This document shows, in pieces, positions 35,042 through 45,709 of a DNA stretch of 64,000 nt. The number at the start of each line of letters is the position of its first letter. Position 1 is the first letter of the stretch. The stretch comes from Opeltia flavorubescens (Eukaryota; Ascomycota; Lecanoromycetes; Teloschistales; Teloschistaceae): NCBI GenBank assembly GCA_000442125.1, contig KE546972.1, positions 62,001-126,000 of the forward strand. Reading direction: 5' to 3'. Position numbers and translations under genes: made by a program. Below the pieces are notes generated by a model. It was not told the DNA's origin, searched no databases, and was given only the letters and a program-made list of their open reading frames with translations.

Positions 35042-36481
35042 TTATGATAGAGTTCGTCGGTCTCCACGGTCACTCGATAACGGATATGCGGAGCACTTAT
35101 ACGGTGGCTTCTGTCCACTGCCCTTTGTGATATTAAATTCAACTCCTTCTTTTTCAAAACCCTCGCGAACCGCAAGGAAAGTTCGGTCCTCCCTAATTTG
35201 CTCGTGTTTCGACGGCTCTGTCAAAATCACTCTCCTCAGATTGCGGAAAGCCTTTTCATTAGCCCTGGCTTTGAACATTAATGTTAGCTCGTTTGCAACG
35301 CCCATATATCCCTTCTCAAGTCCGAGTGTCAATGACTGCATCGAATCTGGTAGATGGTCCCCAAGTTCTTTGACCATTGCATTTCTCTTCGCGAACAATC
35401 CAAGGTCACAATTAATGGATTGTAAAGCAGTGAATGGCTTCAGCGTGCCTATGTAATTGCGTGGTTCATTGGCTCTTCCTCTTCCCTTGACACGCTGTAG
35501 TGACAGAAAGCGTAAAGTATCTTTCGCAAAAGCCATTAGCCCAGCTCTGATCCAGTAGGCATCCATGATGGTATTGTGCAGGGTAAGTGCTCTCAGCTGT
35601 TTAGTCGCCTCGAGTAGTTCATACAGCCATTTGTCGTGAATGCAGCAGTCGGTGAGAGTCAGAATTTGAATGTTAGAACTGCGGTAAGGTACCGGATGGC
35701 CCAAGTTATCATGCCACATTCCTTCTAGGTGGGAAACCCTAACAATCTTGATCTTCGGCAAAGCAAGAAGTAATTTGATGCGGTTCATGTCCTCCGTCGT
35801 ACCCGAACACCCTTGTGCCCGTTTAGAATAATCGAGGCGCACACGAGTAAGCTGACTTAGAGAGTTGTATCCATTTGAGCAGGTGATGCTTTCAATAGTG
35901 TCAAAGACTGGCTTCATCCAACCTCTCCGATTTTCAAAGACGAAGATCGAAAGGTTCGGGCAGCAAAGCATTATGAGGCCGAGCACAGGCGCTTCGTCTC
36001 CATCGACGATGTTCTTGTGCCAATTTAGGGTCCCCGTCACGCTTGGAAGGCCAAGAAGATTGAATCGGGCGGCAGCGCCTTTGATAAACTCAAGATCAGC
36101 CTCCGGACAACGAGGATGCAATACCATATCGCAACCATATTCATGAGGAATATGCTCCTTGGAATTAATCCATCGCTCATGTATACCTCGGACAATTAAT
36201 TTCTTGATGTAATGGCCGATGCGAGGACGTTGAACAATGTTTTTGAGCAAGTCATGAAGACAGTGGACTGGAGAGAGATCATTCGGTTCACCGCACGGAA
36301 CCCCAGCTATGTGGGAAATGGCGGAATATTGACGCTTCAAATTGAAATGCTCTGCCAGAGCTGGAGTTGAAAGGTAATAGAAGTACCTGCAAGAGCGTCT
36401 CAAATTCTCAATGTCATCGGGCTGGACCTCTTCCAAGATTTGATCCACAAGTTCAGCAGGAAGATCGGAGAATCGTGCCAT
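35042..36481 (-). CDS. F-box protein with leucine-rich C-terminal region
   Basis: Single exon, 479 aa from the ATG at 36481. The frame extends further upstream: an earlier ATG at 36598 would add a hydrophobic segment that looks like leader sequence rather than part of an F-box protein. The N-terminus MARFSDLPAELVDQILEEV...NLRRSCRYFYYLSTPAL is a classical F-box (residues 1-45), which binds Skp1 in SCF ubiquitin ligases. The rest has irregular leucine-rich stretches (IQILTLTDCCIHDKWLYELL, QLRALTLHNT, LRFLSLQRV, LRRVILTEP) that may fold as degenerate LRRs for substrate binding. Filamentous fungi carry large families of such proteins. The target is unknown. Confidence 0.78.
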   Translation of the reverse strand: MARFSDLPAELVDQILEEVQPDDIENLRRSCRYFYYLSTPALAEHFNLKRQYSAISHIAGVPCGEPNDLSPVHCLHDLLKNIVQRPRIGHYIKKLIVRGIHERWINSKEHIPHEYGCDMVLHPRCPEADLEFIKGAAARFNLLGLPSVTGTLNWHKNIVDGDEAPVLGLIMLCCPNLSIFVFENRRGWMKPVFDTIESITCSNGYNSLSQLTRVRLDYSKRAQGCSGTTEDMNRIKLLLALPKIKIVRVSHLEGMWHDNLGHPVPYRSSNIQILTLTDCCIHDKWLYELLEATKQLRALTLHNTIMDAYWIRAGLMAFAKDTLRFLSLQRVKGRGRANEPRNYIGTLKPFTALQSINCDLGLFAKRNAMVKELGDHLPDSMQSLTLGLEKGYMGVANELTLMFKARANEKAFRNLRRVILTEPSKHEQIREDRTFLAVREGFEKEGVEFNITKGSGQKPPYKCSAYPLSSDRGDRRTLS

Positions 36482-37925
36482 TGCTAACAGATCAAACCTC
36501 TTCCAACCAGGAAGAGTGGGCTTGATAAGATTCAAGGCATAAAGAAGAAAGGTGAGTGGAAGCGATGGTAGAAGGATGACAAGATGAAGTAGTTGCATTG
36601 GACCCAGCGAGTATAAGCTAGCCTCGTTTGGGTGAGTCCTTGATTGAATTCTCACTTCTTCATTCACTGCAAAGGTCAAATGTACAACACTTGATAGGGC
36701 TGAGTAAATGGATTTATTGCAATCTCTCTACTGACTGACCGGCACATAAAATCCAAAGCTTTTTCTTGACCATTCAATACTTCCTGAGCTTCGACCTATC
36801 AGTTAATTTGAAAGACCGCTGAAGCATCCATGTCACAGGACGTTGGTGAGAACCAAGTACAGAATACAAAGGCGAATGATTCTTACCGCAGACTTCTATT
36901 AGATGAAAATCTATTTCTTCATACGTCTCGTTCATCACCGTTGAACGACTCGCCAGAGACAGCACTCTCATCCATAGACCAGGTGCATATGAATCAGATG
37001 TATATCACGTACGAAAATACAACCGAAGGTAGGCGCTGATGGCCGGAGATCGAGTTGCCAACTTGCAAAGTCCCATCGCCCTTTCTATAATATCTTAAGA
37101 CCCGACTCCACGTTCAGTGCATGACCTAAATTCCCGCAGTCAAAATTTTCATCAGAGTTTACGCTGCATATTGACTCGAGTGCTCTCCAAATCTCAAGGG
37201 AATGTCCCACTCAATGCTGTACTAGCTTCGCGCAATTCCGTGCACCCTTCCATCTTGACTCCCTCCCCATAACTCCACCAACCCAACCACAAAACCCCCT
37301 ACAATAAATCGCCGACGTACTGAGGACGAACGGTATATCAGGTTATTTTCGCTCATCCCATGTATCACACTTAATCTCTTCAGGGTTAGCAGCAAAGCTA
37401 TAATCGTGACAGTGAGCGTCAAAGCAGCGAAAGCGCCCCTGTGTAAATGTGCAAGACGAAATTGGCGACAGAGCTTGATTAGAATTCATTTTTCGATATT
37501 CGCGGTGAAGGGGTGTTTTCTAGATTGCTGTGAACTTCTATTTGTGTGTATAATTTGATTGAAAAAATGTATCATTTCCAGATGTTCGCATTGATGAAAA
37601 TTATATTGCTGGATATATACTTCTTATAATACTTGCATGGAGATGATGAAGGCAAGCGGTGCGTTCAATTCTTTTAAGGGATTTGTTCGTCGGAAGGAGA
37701 TGTGTGCCAGCAGTGGGGAAGAGGGTGCAGGGACGGTTGTCGAATGATATAATTCGTTCATTAGATTACATATACAGAGCAGGCAGGCTATGCGTTCAAC
37801 TCGCCTACGATGAGGAATAAGATATTTACACAATGCTTTTCTTCCAAGTCTTACTCCACCCAAAATGCTCACAACGTAACCTCCATGCAACCTCCACGCA
37901 ACCCAAATCCCAAAACCTCCCTTAA
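36482..37925. other. Intergenic, no supported gene
   Basis: Promoter of the F-box gene (left) and 3' flank of the Ser/Thr-rich secreted gene (right). Small frames at 36830-37039, 37222-37422 and 37624-37929 are unsupported. Confidence 0.45.
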
Positions 37926-39058
37926 TCACGCAGGCGTAACAACAACATTATCCACCCCCCACTGCACCCCCAAATAATCCGTCGCCGTAAACTGCACCAC
38001 CAGTCCAGCAGTATCCCCCTTCGCCGTAAACGTCCCACTAATCCCCACATATCTAACCGGCGTATGCGCATCCTGAATCCTACTAACCGCAATCCTCACC
38101 CCATCAACCATCACCGTAACAAAAGTCTGCGGCCCATCATGCGCGTCCGTCATGTAATACCTCGCCGAAAAGTTATACTTCTGGCCAGAGCATACGGAGA
38201 GGGTTTGTCCAAGGGAGAGGGTTACGTAAGAGGAAGCGGCATTATCGACGACGGTGAAAGCGTTGGGGGAGGAGTCTCCGGGGGAGGAGATCGAGTAGGA
38301 GAAGTATTCGTCTGGGGAGGGGAAGGTGGAGAGGATGGTCCAGGGGGATAGGGAGCCGGTTTCGAAATCTCCGTTTTTGACGATGGGGAGGGCGCCGCAG
38401 GTTGGTGTTGGGGTTGTGGAGCTGCTTGTTGAGGTTGTGGATGTAGTTGAGGTGGATGTGTCGCTAGAGGTGGAGGTGGAGGTGGTGCTTGTGCTTGATG
38501 TGGAGGTCGTTGTGTCGCTGGAGGTTGTTGATGTTGAGCTGGTGCTGGTGGACGTTGAGCTGGTACTAGTGGATATGCTGGAAGTCGACGCCGTCGTGGT
38601 GGTCGTGACATAAGCAGTGATGGTGGTGCTGTAGACCGTTGCGACAGCAGTTGGCTTGGCCGTCAAAATGCATGAGCATGCGCTGCTCAAACGAGAAGCC
38701 GGATATTGAGTCGTAGCAGCCAAGGCCCGCTTTTCTTCGATGCCACGTTTTGCTGCTCCTGCGGTGACGGTCGCACTGGACGAATGTCAGAATAATTGGC
38801 TCTGCGCACTTCTTGGCTTCAGACTTTAGGTTAGACTTACGTGGTGGTAGCAGCTGTGGTGACGGTACTCTGGAGGTAGGTGCTGCAAAAAGAGCTTGCA
38901 GATGCGCTCGTCTTGGAATCGATGAATGAACGGTACAGATTATCTTGGAAGCAATATGAGGTGGCAATCACTCGCTTGTCGAGTTCAGCGACAGCGGGTA
39001 CTGCCAATGCATGATGAGCCAATGCCCCAATGGCAACGAGAGATGTTGTCAAAAGCAT
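37926..39058 (-). CDS. Secreted Ser/Thr-rich protein with C-terminal carbohydrate-binding-like domain
   Basis: Model on the minus strand: 39058..38841, 38775..37926 (355 aa). Signal peptide MLLTTSLVAIGALAHHALA, followed by KR (Kex2-like) sites near residues 28 and 83. The N-terminal domain has CFQDNLYRSF and SFCSTYLQ cysteines and a SACSCI pair. A long low-complexity Ser/Thr linker (about residues 120-200) is made of STST and TSS units, presumably heavily O-mannosylated. The C-terminal 140 residues, from NGDFETGSLSPW to WGVDNVVVTPA, match the galactose-binding-like layout of CBM4_9/DUF-type jelly rolls: an N-terminal NGDFE and a C-terminal DNV motif. The intron (GTAAGT..GTCCAG) joins a split ACT codon. 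Likely a wall-associated secreted protein. The ligand is unknown. Confidence 0.78.
38390..38640 (-). repeat. Ser/Thr-coding low-complexity minisatellite
   Basis: Repeats of short units coding for TST, STS and TTS in the linker of the secreted gene at 37926-39058. Such tracts are slippage-prone and often vary in length between strains. Confidence 0.6.
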
Positions 39059-39853
39059 GATGCCGATAGCAGAAGATTACAAATGAATGAATCTAAAGTC
39101 AAATGGTAAAAGAAGGACCGACTCTAGAGAGAGTTGGAATGTGAGCGTGAAAGAGGATGTGGAGGAGCGACTCCATGGCGGGTTCACGAGTATCTTATAC
39201 CTCCCAGCTCCTGGATCTTCTCTCGCGTTGATCCAGAGCTCGCTTCTCCCCTGCCCATATGCAGAGATGATAGACAGTGGCTTGACTAGACATCCAGCTG
39301 AAGTCCCAACGAATAGCTCATCTAGGCATAGTTTACTCTGTCCAGGCGAGCGCCACGTGAAATATGCGGAGCTGAGAAACGGGATCAACACATGGAGATT
39401 GCCGAGATGTCATGCAAAAGAGATCTAGACGCGTAAATACAGCGGAGCCTCATTTCCCCAGATGGGTTCGCGTGGGCGCCACGTCCCAAAGGAGGCTTTT
39501 GTGGCCTGATTAGGCTGCGCTAAAACGATCGGCCCGTTCCCGTCAATAAGCTAGCTTAGCAGATTTGTCTCGGCCAGAATCCCACCAGCCCCTGAGATAT
39601 CCTGTATTTACTCAAGATTTTACTGTTATGGTTTCTCCCGAGACTTCTGCTATTGCCGTTGCCATGCACTAGTAACTAACTTTGGGAGGTCATGAAGAGC
39701 GATGGTCGATGGGGAAAATGTTATACCCTTTGTGATTCAATCATCACTGCTTCGAAAACGATACTTCCTTTTTCAAATCTTCCAACATCCTGCACCAGGG
39801 ACACAAAACTTTCCGACTAATCATTTTTGAAGTCGATGAATGCATCCATCAAC
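39059..39853. other. Intergenic, no supported gene
   Basis: Promoter of the Ser/Thr-rich secreted gene and 3' flank of the carboxylesterase. The plus frame 39087-39428 is antisense to nothing known and unsupported. Confidence 0.45.
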
Positions 39854-42081
39854 CTACTCCGGCACAATCCTTCCCACGCTCCGCCAGAAATCACATCTCA
39901 TTCCCCTCCCCCCTTCCCACGTATACGCATTCACCAGACTAAAATTGTTCCTTAGCCCCGGCTCCGCGAACTCAGTCACATTCGCCAGATTCTCCCCAGG
40001 ATACGGCGGAATTTGGAAAGGCACTCCACCGGTCTGATTTAAGTCAAGCTGATACGGTGCCGCAAGGTTATACGCAGGCCAGGGATCTGCCGGACTCATG
40101 GGCGAGGAAGAATTACTACTTGCACCTGCAGCGATCTCTGCGGAAATCGAAGGATCGTTCTTGGTGATGAAGTTGCCGTAGATGGTCTGGAAAGCTGTCC
40201 TGAGGTCGGGCCCTTGGAAAGGAACCAAGGGCCCAAGGTATGCGCTTTGGTCGGCGCCGTGCTGGGCTGCGCCTGCTGAGAACTGGTACTTCCATCCTTC
40301 CCGCCCGTTGTTTGTGAATGCTTCGGCGAGCCAGTAGGATGGACATACGAAGGTTGTTTCGGCATAGACGTCAAGGGCGCGTTGTTGTTGGCCGGTGGCG
40401 AAGGTCGATTGGTTGAGTGCTGTTGCTCCCATGGTTCCCGAAGTGGCAAACTCAGGTTCATCGAGAACTACGGATGCATTGGTTGACGGGTAGTAGAGAA
40501 GAATCCGGGAGATGTCGTCTTTGGTGAACAATGGGAACTCATTGCGAAGAAAGCTGACGAAGTCGTCTTCGGTCAAGATGTTGAAAGGGGTAAACAGTGG
40601 ACCTTCGTTTGCGTTATTCTGCGAAAATGGGTAAGTATTTGTGCAATGTCATAGAATTTGAACGACTGTATACCCCCGACAAGATTCGTCTGCCGTTGAC
40701 ACGCTTCTCAAGTAGCTGCTGGCTTGGTAGCTGCTGGACAAAGCTCCCATCTGTAACGGGAAGGAAGCCCCAAGTGCCAAATCTGCTACTCCCAGATACC
40801 GAGGCGCTGGCATTCTGCAGGGTATCTGTATCCTTTCCGACCAAACACTGGAAAATGGAGTTGCTGATGTTGCCTTGTGGAAAACCATTGAAACAGCCCA
40901 CCGCTGCAGCAAAGGCATAGTAGCTTTGTGAAGGGACAAAATCGGCGTAGCCAAACTGCTGAGGAAGATAAGGTGAAGCTGGGATGGCCTAATGAATGGT
41001 GAGAAACGTTTTCGGTGGTATAAGTGTTTCTTACATTAGCAAACAATGAGTCGCCCAGGGTGCCACCAAATGCCATGGTCTGTAACATTACAGAGCCTCC
41101 TCCTGCACTGACACCACCTATAGTCACCTGAGAGGAGTTGCCTCCAAAAAGATGGATATAGCTTTGAACCCATTGCAGTGCAAAAGTCTGATCGAGAAGA
41201 CCAGCATTGACAGTCCCATACCGACGAATTTCATCAGAAGACATAAAGCCGAACGCGCCCAGCTGTTGCCGGAGTGAGCGAGTCAGAAAGTCGTAGCAGC
41301 GAACTAGAGGAAATAAGAACACTAACTCGATATTGGATGACCACCCCAATGAATGAGTTGTTGTTGGTATTGATCATCATCGAAACATCGTTGTCACCTT
41401 GACCTTGGCCATAACCTCCGCCATCTGATGGATGGTATCAGTGTCTGCACGAATATTGGGAGCATAGAAAATCGAGGTTGTAATCGTGTGGAGGTCCCGA
41501 AAGACGGAAGTGTCATAAGAAAGCCACAACTCACGGATCCACACGAAGACTGGAAGATTTGTTTTTCCCGATGGTGCGTATATAGAAAGGAAAAGGCAGT
41601 CTTCATCACCGGTGAAGTTGAATCCTGGCNGACTTTTGATAATGGTGGGTCAGTAACATCATGTAATACCCAGATGGTATCTGCTTACATGGGAGAGCGT
41701 GGANTCTGAGGACATCTTGGAGGAAGCGCATCGGCAAGCAAGACTTGATCTCTATTGACTGACGGGGCTGTTGGAGCTTGCCACCTTCTTGAGCCGGTCG
41801 GTGGAGCTGCATAGCGAATGCTGGGGCCATACTTAATCCTGGGGACAATGTTTGGGTGGATGTACTTACCCTTGAAAGGTATTTATACCAGTAGTGGAAT
41901 TAGCAACGCCTTGATAGCGCTCATAGCCCAGATCAACCACAGGAGCCGCAGGAGTAGAGTTTCCTGAGCTTTGACGTCGATTCAAGAGATGGTCAAAAGG
42001 CCGGGCGTTGTATGTAGGAGAGGACGAGACCAGAGCTGCCGAGGCAACTACGAACGCTGATAACAATTGCAACGACTTCAT
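39854..42081 (-). CDS. Secreted type-B carboxylesterase
   Basis: Model on the minus strand: 42081..41870, 41820..41689, 41632..41535, 41424..41327, 41262..41035, 40988..40674, 40618..39854; 615 aa, in frame. Signal peptide MKSLQLLSAFVVASAALVSS. Family blocks: FQGIRYAAPPTG, GDEDCLFLSIYAP, VWI|HGGGYGQGQG oxyanion loop, YRLGAFGF and the nucleophile elbow GGVSAGGGS (Ser in G-x-S-x-G), then NNANEGPLFTPF. The first intron uses the acceptor at 41821 (49 nt); the earlier AG would make an impossibly short 31-nt intron. Two ambiguous bases (41704, 41630) fall in single codons either side of intron 2, and the frame only works if each counts as one base. The enzyme hydrolyses esters extracellularly. Substrate unknown. 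Confidence 0.85.
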
Positions 42082-42981
42082 ATTGAAAACTCAGCTGGGA
42101 GCGAAAGATATGAGTGTCGTGGACTACCGAGATCTTTGTACATTTTGTGCCTGCATCCCATCGAATGCAAGATGCAGCTAGCTTCAAGAGCTGAGATGAT
42201 TACGTCAGTTGTTTACCGTCAAGGACGGAAGGATCTGCACAATAATCTCCGCATCCTCCTTCTCCAATAGTGATCACACATGTTTTTGTCAGCGTGCGGG
42301 GAAGCGGCATAGCTGCAGCGTAAAGTGAGAGGGGCAACGACGAAGGCTTCATGGTGATGTCACGTGGTCGCAAAACTTGCTAGGAAAGAGTAAGCGTACA
42401 TGCACCTTTCACAGATGAGAGTCTGGATTAGCTAGATTTTCAGGCAGCTACCTTGCATCCTTCTAGCTAGCGATGGAATCGCGTTCCTTGCCAATAGGTT
42501 CGTTATGTACCTACTCGATGAAATGTCATAGGGATATTTATCAGCACGCGCCCCCCGGCTTCCGGAAAGATCCGTATAGCCGAATATCTCCGGCTTCATT
42601 TCCCGGCTGTTGCCGAAACTTGTTAGCGAGTTTCGTAAGTTTCGTAGTACCATCAACGAAACGGATCATGAATTGTTTGGTGACCAATCAAATTAGATTA
42701 TCACTTCTAAGACTCCGTTACAAAATAAGATGAGGTTGTCGTGTGTGGCATAGGATGACCGCCACCCCACCCTTAGCCAAAGACCCCATCTTTGATTTTT
42801 CCCAGCTTGAAGAGAAAAAAAAAGAAATCTAAAGGTGTTGTATGTTACAAATGTTTGCAAGTGCCCCAAACCCTCCCCCAAAAATACAAGCTCGAATCGT
42901 TTCGCCGTGTCCATATCACCGCCTTTTGGTCAGAATGTGCCGTGTATGGTTCCATCGCAATCATCATCCACCCTTCCAACT
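42082..42981. other. Intergenic, no supported gene
   Basis: Promoter of the carboxylesterase and 3' flank of the first small secreted gene. No convincing frames. Confidence 0.45.
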
Positions 42982-43398
42982 TCAGGAATCAGGCACTTCT
43001 ACCCACATAGAGCCAACTTGTCTCTTCTCCGGGTCTTTGGTCTGATGCACCACGAACCAGTCCGGAAAATACGGTTGGGTGAAATTGTAGCATCCTCGCT
43101 GAAGATTAGGAGTATTGGCCGGAATCGTGAAGTTCTCCTTAGAGCCATCGTACCCGAACACCATCCAATTGTCAAGGTCCATGTTTTCGCTGATGCGGTA
43201 GGACTGTGCTTTTTTGATGGTGGAAGACGTGACTTCTTCATAGTGGATTTCGGTGTGCTTGTGTTTGTCGCCTTTGCACTCTGTTTTGGTGTAGACAGTG
43301 ATGTCTTGGCGCAAGGACAGGAAGCCAATCAATTTGGCTTGAGTGGAGGAATAGAGGAGGAGGAGGATGAGGGAGAGGAAGAGCTTTAGAGGATTCAT
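42982..43398 (-). CDS. Small secreted protein, tandem family copy 1
   Basis: Single exon, 138 aa. Signal peptide MNPLKLFLSLILLLLYSSTQA. The mature protein of about 117 aa has the order shared by all three copies: ITVYTKTEC then K, a His-rich stretch with HYEE, S-x-I-x-x-A-x-S-Y, a W/F-x-x-G-x-DGS block, GCYNF, the signature PDWFVVH near residue 110 and DPE, then MW. It has only two cysteines (TEC and RGC), lacking the C-terminal pair of copies 2 and 3. I do not recognise the family. It probably folds as a small beta-sandwich, which is speculation. It lies first in an array of three genes on the same strand at about 1.15 kb spacing, duplicated with upstream DNA. Confidence 0.75.
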   Translation of the reverse strand: MNPLKLFLSLILLLLYSSTQAKLIGFLSLRQDITVYTKTECKGDKHKHTEIHYEEVTSSTIKKAQSYRISENMDLDNWMVFGYDGSKENFTIPANTPNLQRGCYNFTQPYFPDWFVVHQTKDPEKRQVGSMWVEVPDS

Positions 43399-44073
43399 GT
43401 TTTCTTGGAAGGAATTGATTTGCTTTGAAAGAGTTGTCCGAATGAGTGACTAGACAGAAAGTTTTCTCTCGATTGCAGTAATCGATGAGAGGTAAGCTGA
43501 AGAGTTGTGCGTACACGGCAAAGGTAATATTAAAGGTTATCGAACCAAAGGAATGTGGTAGAAGATGACAGTTCTCCGAGCCTGATTAGTAGAGATTGGT
43601 TGTAGGTAAAGATCGAGTGTAGGTAAAGGAATGATTAAGAGGATGAAGTTTGGAAATGGAAAGAAGAGATATACCCCAGAAGACTTCGAGCTAGTTGAAT
43701 CTGTTGGGGCAGTGCATCTCGATATCATTCATCCAGTCTATAGACGAGATGATGAACTCGAAAAACAAGGTGAATACTCGGCTATGAAGAATGTAACTTG
43801 TCATATCACTGTAGATGTACATCAGTCTCGTTAACTAAAAGTGCTAATTGAGTAAATCCAACACACATTGATCAATTCACACGCGCGTTGATAGAAGATT
43901 ACGAAAATATTACATGAATGTAGATTGGATGAAAGAATCACCTTTGATCTTTCAAGCTCGTAAAATGTGATCCCAGAGTGCCCCATGGCACAGTCATTCT
44001 TAGCACCCGACTATTGATACATGAATCCTCCAGTCAAGGTCACCATCATCCACCAATATGTCTCATAACCTCC
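43399..44073. other. Upstream region of copy 1, part of the duplicated unit
   Basis: No gene. It contains a segment (43511-43562) nearly identical to 44653-44703 upstream of copy 2, and a GGCAGTGCATC motif at 43708 that recurs at 44845 and, partly, at 46104. Confidence 0.6.
43511..43562. repeat. Duplicated upstream element, copy a
   Basis: About 50 bp, from GTACACGG to AAAGGAATGTGGTAG, aligns with 44653-44703 with only scattered differences. It lies at the same distance from the ATG in both genes, so the duplication carried the promoter along. Confidence 0.7.
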
Positions 44074-44535
44074 TCACCAAGGCTTTTCCTCCAAGCATCC
44101 ATCCACCTGACGACGTTGCGTAGGATTATTAATCCAATAACTGCACGGATCCATAAATTCAGGATCCTCGGCCATATGCACCACGAACCAATCCGGCTTC
44201 TCCCCAAGGAAATCATGGCATCCCTTCTTCGTCGCTCCATCAACCGTGAAGGTTTTTGACGATCCGTCGGTGCCGAAGGTGATGAACCGTTTCTGGTCGT
44301 CGAGGTCATTGTCGCTGACTTTGAAGGATCCTGCATCGTTGATTTTCGAATGCATGTTTTCTTCGAAGTGGATGAAGTGGTATTCGTGATTGCTGCCCTT
44401 GCAGCCGGCGTTGGCGTATACAGTGATGCTGGTGAAGAGGGGGTAGTAGGACATGAGTTTAGGCACGGGGGTAGGGATGGCGTGAATGATGGAGGAGAAG
44501 ATGGGAAAGAAGAGTAGGTAGATTAGGGAGAACAT
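44074..44535 (-). CDS. Small secreted protein, tandem family copy 2
   Basis: Single exon, 153 aa from the ATG at 44535; the open frame extends five codons upstream to a TTG. Signal peptide MFSLIYLLFFPIFSSIIHA. Mature region: SITVYANAGCKG, the His-rich HFIHFEEN, S-K-I-N-D-A-G-S-F, FGTDGSSKTF, KKGCHDF, PDWFVVH and DPE, then DPCSYW and a final GC. Four cysteines: the core pair (GCKG, KKGC) and an added pair (DPCS, DGC) also in copy 3. Same orientation and spacing as the neighbours. No known domain. Expected to be secreted and monomeric. A candidate effector or interaction protein, by inference from size, secretion and tandem expansion only. Confidence 0.76.
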   Translation of the reverse strand: MFSLIYLLFFPIFSSIIHAIPTPVPKLMSYYPLFTSITVYANAGCKGSNHEYHFIHFEENMHSKINDAGSFKVSDNDLDDQKRFITFGTDGSSKTFTVDGATKKGCHDFLGEKPDWFVVHMAEDPEFMDPCSYWINNPTQRRQVDGCLEEKPW

Positions 44536-44652
44536 CGTGTGGAGATACAAAATTGTTGAGCTGTGGATGAGCTTGAAGATTGGTAAAGGAGTGGTTTTGC
44601 AGAAAGAAGTCCAGATTGCAGCAACGAGTGGAAAATAGCCTCAGGGCTGTAG

Positions 44653-44703
44653 GTACACGGTCTAGGTAAGATTGAAGGGTATCAAACCAAAGGAATGTCG
44701 TAG
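44653..44703. repeat. Duplicated upstream element, copy b
   Basis: Partner of 43511-43562. The block ends in the shared AACCAAAGGAATGT sequence. Confidence 0.7.
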
Positions 44704-44736
44704 GAGGTACCGGTGCCAATGTTAATTGGTAAATAA

Positions 44737-44803
44737 CGACTGTAGGCAAGGACGGACAGACTGAAATGGTCGTAAAGTTTGAAGAAGTACAATGGAAGAA
44801 AGA
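44737..44803. repeat. Second duplicated upstream element, copy a
   Basis: Aligns with 46003-46068 over about 65 bp (GACTGTAGGCAAGGACGGACAGACTGAAATGG against GACTAGAGGTAAGGACAGACAGATTGAGATGA). Both precede a GGCAGTGC motif. Confidence 0.6.
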
Positions 44804-45238
44804 ATATATTTTTTTTGAAGAGTACGACCTACTACAGTCCCTGAGGCAGTGCACCGTGACTTGATTAACGGAATTGAGACATACTCATGAAATGTAGGAT
44901 AAAGCGTATTCCAGAGAATATTAAGTCAATACACGTAATACACTTTCTCAGGGTCAAACCATCTCGTCGTATGGATTTAGTTGTGCATAAACCCCATTGA
45001 CTTTGAAAAGATGTTCCATGTTATAACATATCACGAGTCATTTGCATATACTTGAGAGGAACATTAAAGATAGTTTCTGTGAGAAAAAACCACTGCTGAA
45101 ATCCCCGACTCCTTGAATAAAACCTCAAATTATCGTATTGATACATTCTCCACCGTTCACGAGCTAAAAACCTCAATATCCCTACCTACTCAGCCGCCAT
45201 CATCCACACCTCAAACCCCCCCACCTCCCCCCCAACAC

Positions 45239-45709
45239 TCACTCGCACTCTTTCAACATCCTCCCCGTAAGACTCTTACTCTCCTGCCACATCGAACACG
45301 GCTCCCTATCCTCCGGATCCAAAGTCGCATGCACAATGAACCAATCCGGTGTTGCGCCCGCCGTGAAACGCCAACACCCTGCCTTCGAGGCCGTTGTATT
45401 TGCCCCTGTCTTGAAAGTTTCCGAGGATCCATCAGAGCCCCATGTGATCCATTCTGTCTTCTTGAGGTCATCGCTGAGGTAGTAGGATCCGGCGTTTGAG
45501 ATTGTGGAATAGTTTTGCTGTGCTTCGTAGTGCATGCTGAAGAAGACGTGATGATTGTCGCTCTTGCAATGGCCGTCGGTGTAGAGGGTTATTTGGAGGG
45601 CTCGGGGGATGGCGAGATAGGAGATTAGTCTTGGGGTGGGGGTGGGGAGGGTGTGGGTTGAGGGGGAGAAGAGGAGGAGGAAGACGAAGATTGGGATCAG
45701 AGGGACCAT
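45239..45709 (-). CDS. Small secreted protein, tandem family copy 3
   Basis: Single exon, 156 aa. Signal peptide MVPLIPIFVFLLLFSPSTHT. Mature region: QITLYTDGHCKS, SMHYEAQQ, S-T-I-S-N-A-G-S-Y-Y, WGSDGSSETF, KAGCWRF, PDWFIVH and DPEDREPCSMW, ending KECE. It has four cysteines in the same places as copy 2. Sequence outside the shared blocks has diverged, so the array is not a very recent expansion. The right part of the gene is strongly C-rich at codon ends and the left part G-rich, like many genes in the window. Function unknown. Confidence 0.76.
   Translation of the reverse strand: MVPLIPIFVFLLLFSPSTHTLPTPTPRLISYLAIPRALQITLYTDGHCKSDNHHVFFSMHYEAQQNYSTISNAGSYYLSDDLKKTEWITWGSDGSSETFKTGANTTASKAGCWRFTAGATPDWFIVHATLDPEDREPCSMWQESKSLTGRMLKECE

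Larger units (their letters stand above)
44536..45238. other. Upstream region of copy 2, part of the duplicated unit
   Basis: No gene. It includes the repeat copy at 44653-44703 and a segment at 44737-44803 (GACTGTAGGCAAGGACGG...) matching 46003-46068 upstream of copy 3. Confidence 0.6.

Noticed and set aside
38064-38613. Long plus-strand and alternative minus frames over the Ser/Thr-rich gene
   Set aside because: Repeat-coded DNA opens several frames; only the minus frame with signal peptide and NGDFE/DNV motifs is coherent.
41839-41869. 31-nt first intron in the carboxylesterase
   Set aside because: Too short for a fungal intron. The next in-frame AG (41821) makes a 49-nt intron and the conserved FQGIRYA junction.
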